Source: Bermanella sp051277445
GTDB taxonomy: Bacteria > Pseudomonadota > Gammaproteobacteria > Pseudomonadales > Oceanobacteraceae
Assembly: GCA_051277445.1 (NCBI GenBank)
Contig: JBNMQC010000049.1
Location: forward strand, 1 to 14,859
Direction: 5' to 3'
Length of the DNA: 14,859 nucleotides
Shown: positions 14,753 through 14,859 of the stretch, piece after piece
Layout: the number at the start of each line of letters is the position of its first letter
Position numbering within the stretch: the stretch's first letter is position 1
Translations under genes and position numbers: made by a program
Notes under the pieces: generated by a model
Databases searched by the model: none
Seen by the model: only the letters and a program-made list of their open reading frames with translations
Told to the model about the DNA's origin: nothing

Positions 14753-14761
14753 ACGCGCCTC

Positions 14762-14775
14762 GCTTCGAGAGAAGC
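14762..14775 (+). other. 5'-end hairpin of promoter 3 transcript
   Basis: GCTTC and GAAGC are exact arms closing a GAGA (GNRA-type) loop, starting 2-3 nt after the predicted +1. A second hairpin, CTAGC-TTC-GCTAG (14782-14794), follows. Confidence 0.6.
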
Positions 14776-14831
14776 ACTGCACTAGCTTCGCTAGAAAGCA
14801 GATAAGAAATGGCCAGTCCGAGCGACGGTCA

Positions 14832-14859
14832 CGATCTTTAAAAACGAATTCAGACAATT
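14832..14859 (+). promoter_or_regulatory. boxA-like antitermination leader of the rRNA operon
   Basis: GATCTTTAAAA followed by TTCAGACAATT closely parallels the E. coli rrn leader (GCTCTTTAACA followed by ATCAGACAAT), the boxA that loads NusB/NusE antitermination factors. The window ends here; the 16S gene should lie a short way beyond. Confidence 0.82.

Overview
The window looks like core chromosome of a marine-type gammaproteobacterium in the Pseudomonadales/Oceanospirillales range. This rests on the gene order argC, DUF6776-type protein, bactofilin, erpA, (DsrE-like), anmK and M23 peptidase (opposite strand), tyrS, rRNA operon. From memory, that order is close to the argC-to-rRNA block of Pseudomonas. 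The protein sequences are Gram-negative (beta-barrel porin, periplasmic DUF1439 protein, ErpA, E. coli-type TyrS). I see no phage, IS, CRISPR or tRNA sequence, so this is mainly housekeeping DNA and the novelty is in details.

Left part (1-3976): a secreted DUF1439/YceB-like protein (+) runs tail-to-tail into a MATE-family efflux transporter (-) with no base between the stop codons. A spacer of about 490 bp follows, containing an inverted pair of DnaA-box-like sites and a strong bidirectional terminator. Then comes a minus-strand general porin with a long 5' region and a second strong terminator.

Middle (3977-7494): a minus-strand operon, read as CLC chloride channel, then hemJ (protoporphyrinogen oxidase), then hemL (glutamate-1-semialdehyde aminomutase). 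The gaps are 17 and 21 bp. Two haem/tetrapyrrole enzymes are therefore co-transcribed behind a chloride channel. The channel gene diverges from argC across about 60-75 bp with back-to-back -10 elements.

Right part (7555-14446): argC, a membrane-anchored coiled-coil protein (DUF6776 type) and a bactofilin form a plus-strand run. erpA follows with a candidate promoter of its own. A DsrE-like secreted protein starts inside erpA at a TTG codon with its own Shine-Dalgarno. Facing these are anmK and an M23 endopeptidase (mepM-like), which overlap by 26 bp. Bactofilin, M23 peptidase and AnmK all concern the cell wall. tyrS diverges from the peptidase.

End (14447-14859): the control region of an rRNA operon whose 16S gene lies beyond the window. 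Three tandem sigma70 promoters each have a 16-bp spacer, a GCGC-rich discriminator and a hairpin beginning at or within a few bases of the predicted +1. They are followed by a boxA-like antitermination leader. This repeated promoter-plus-hairpin architecture is the most unusual structure seen here. No genuinely new multi-gene system was found.
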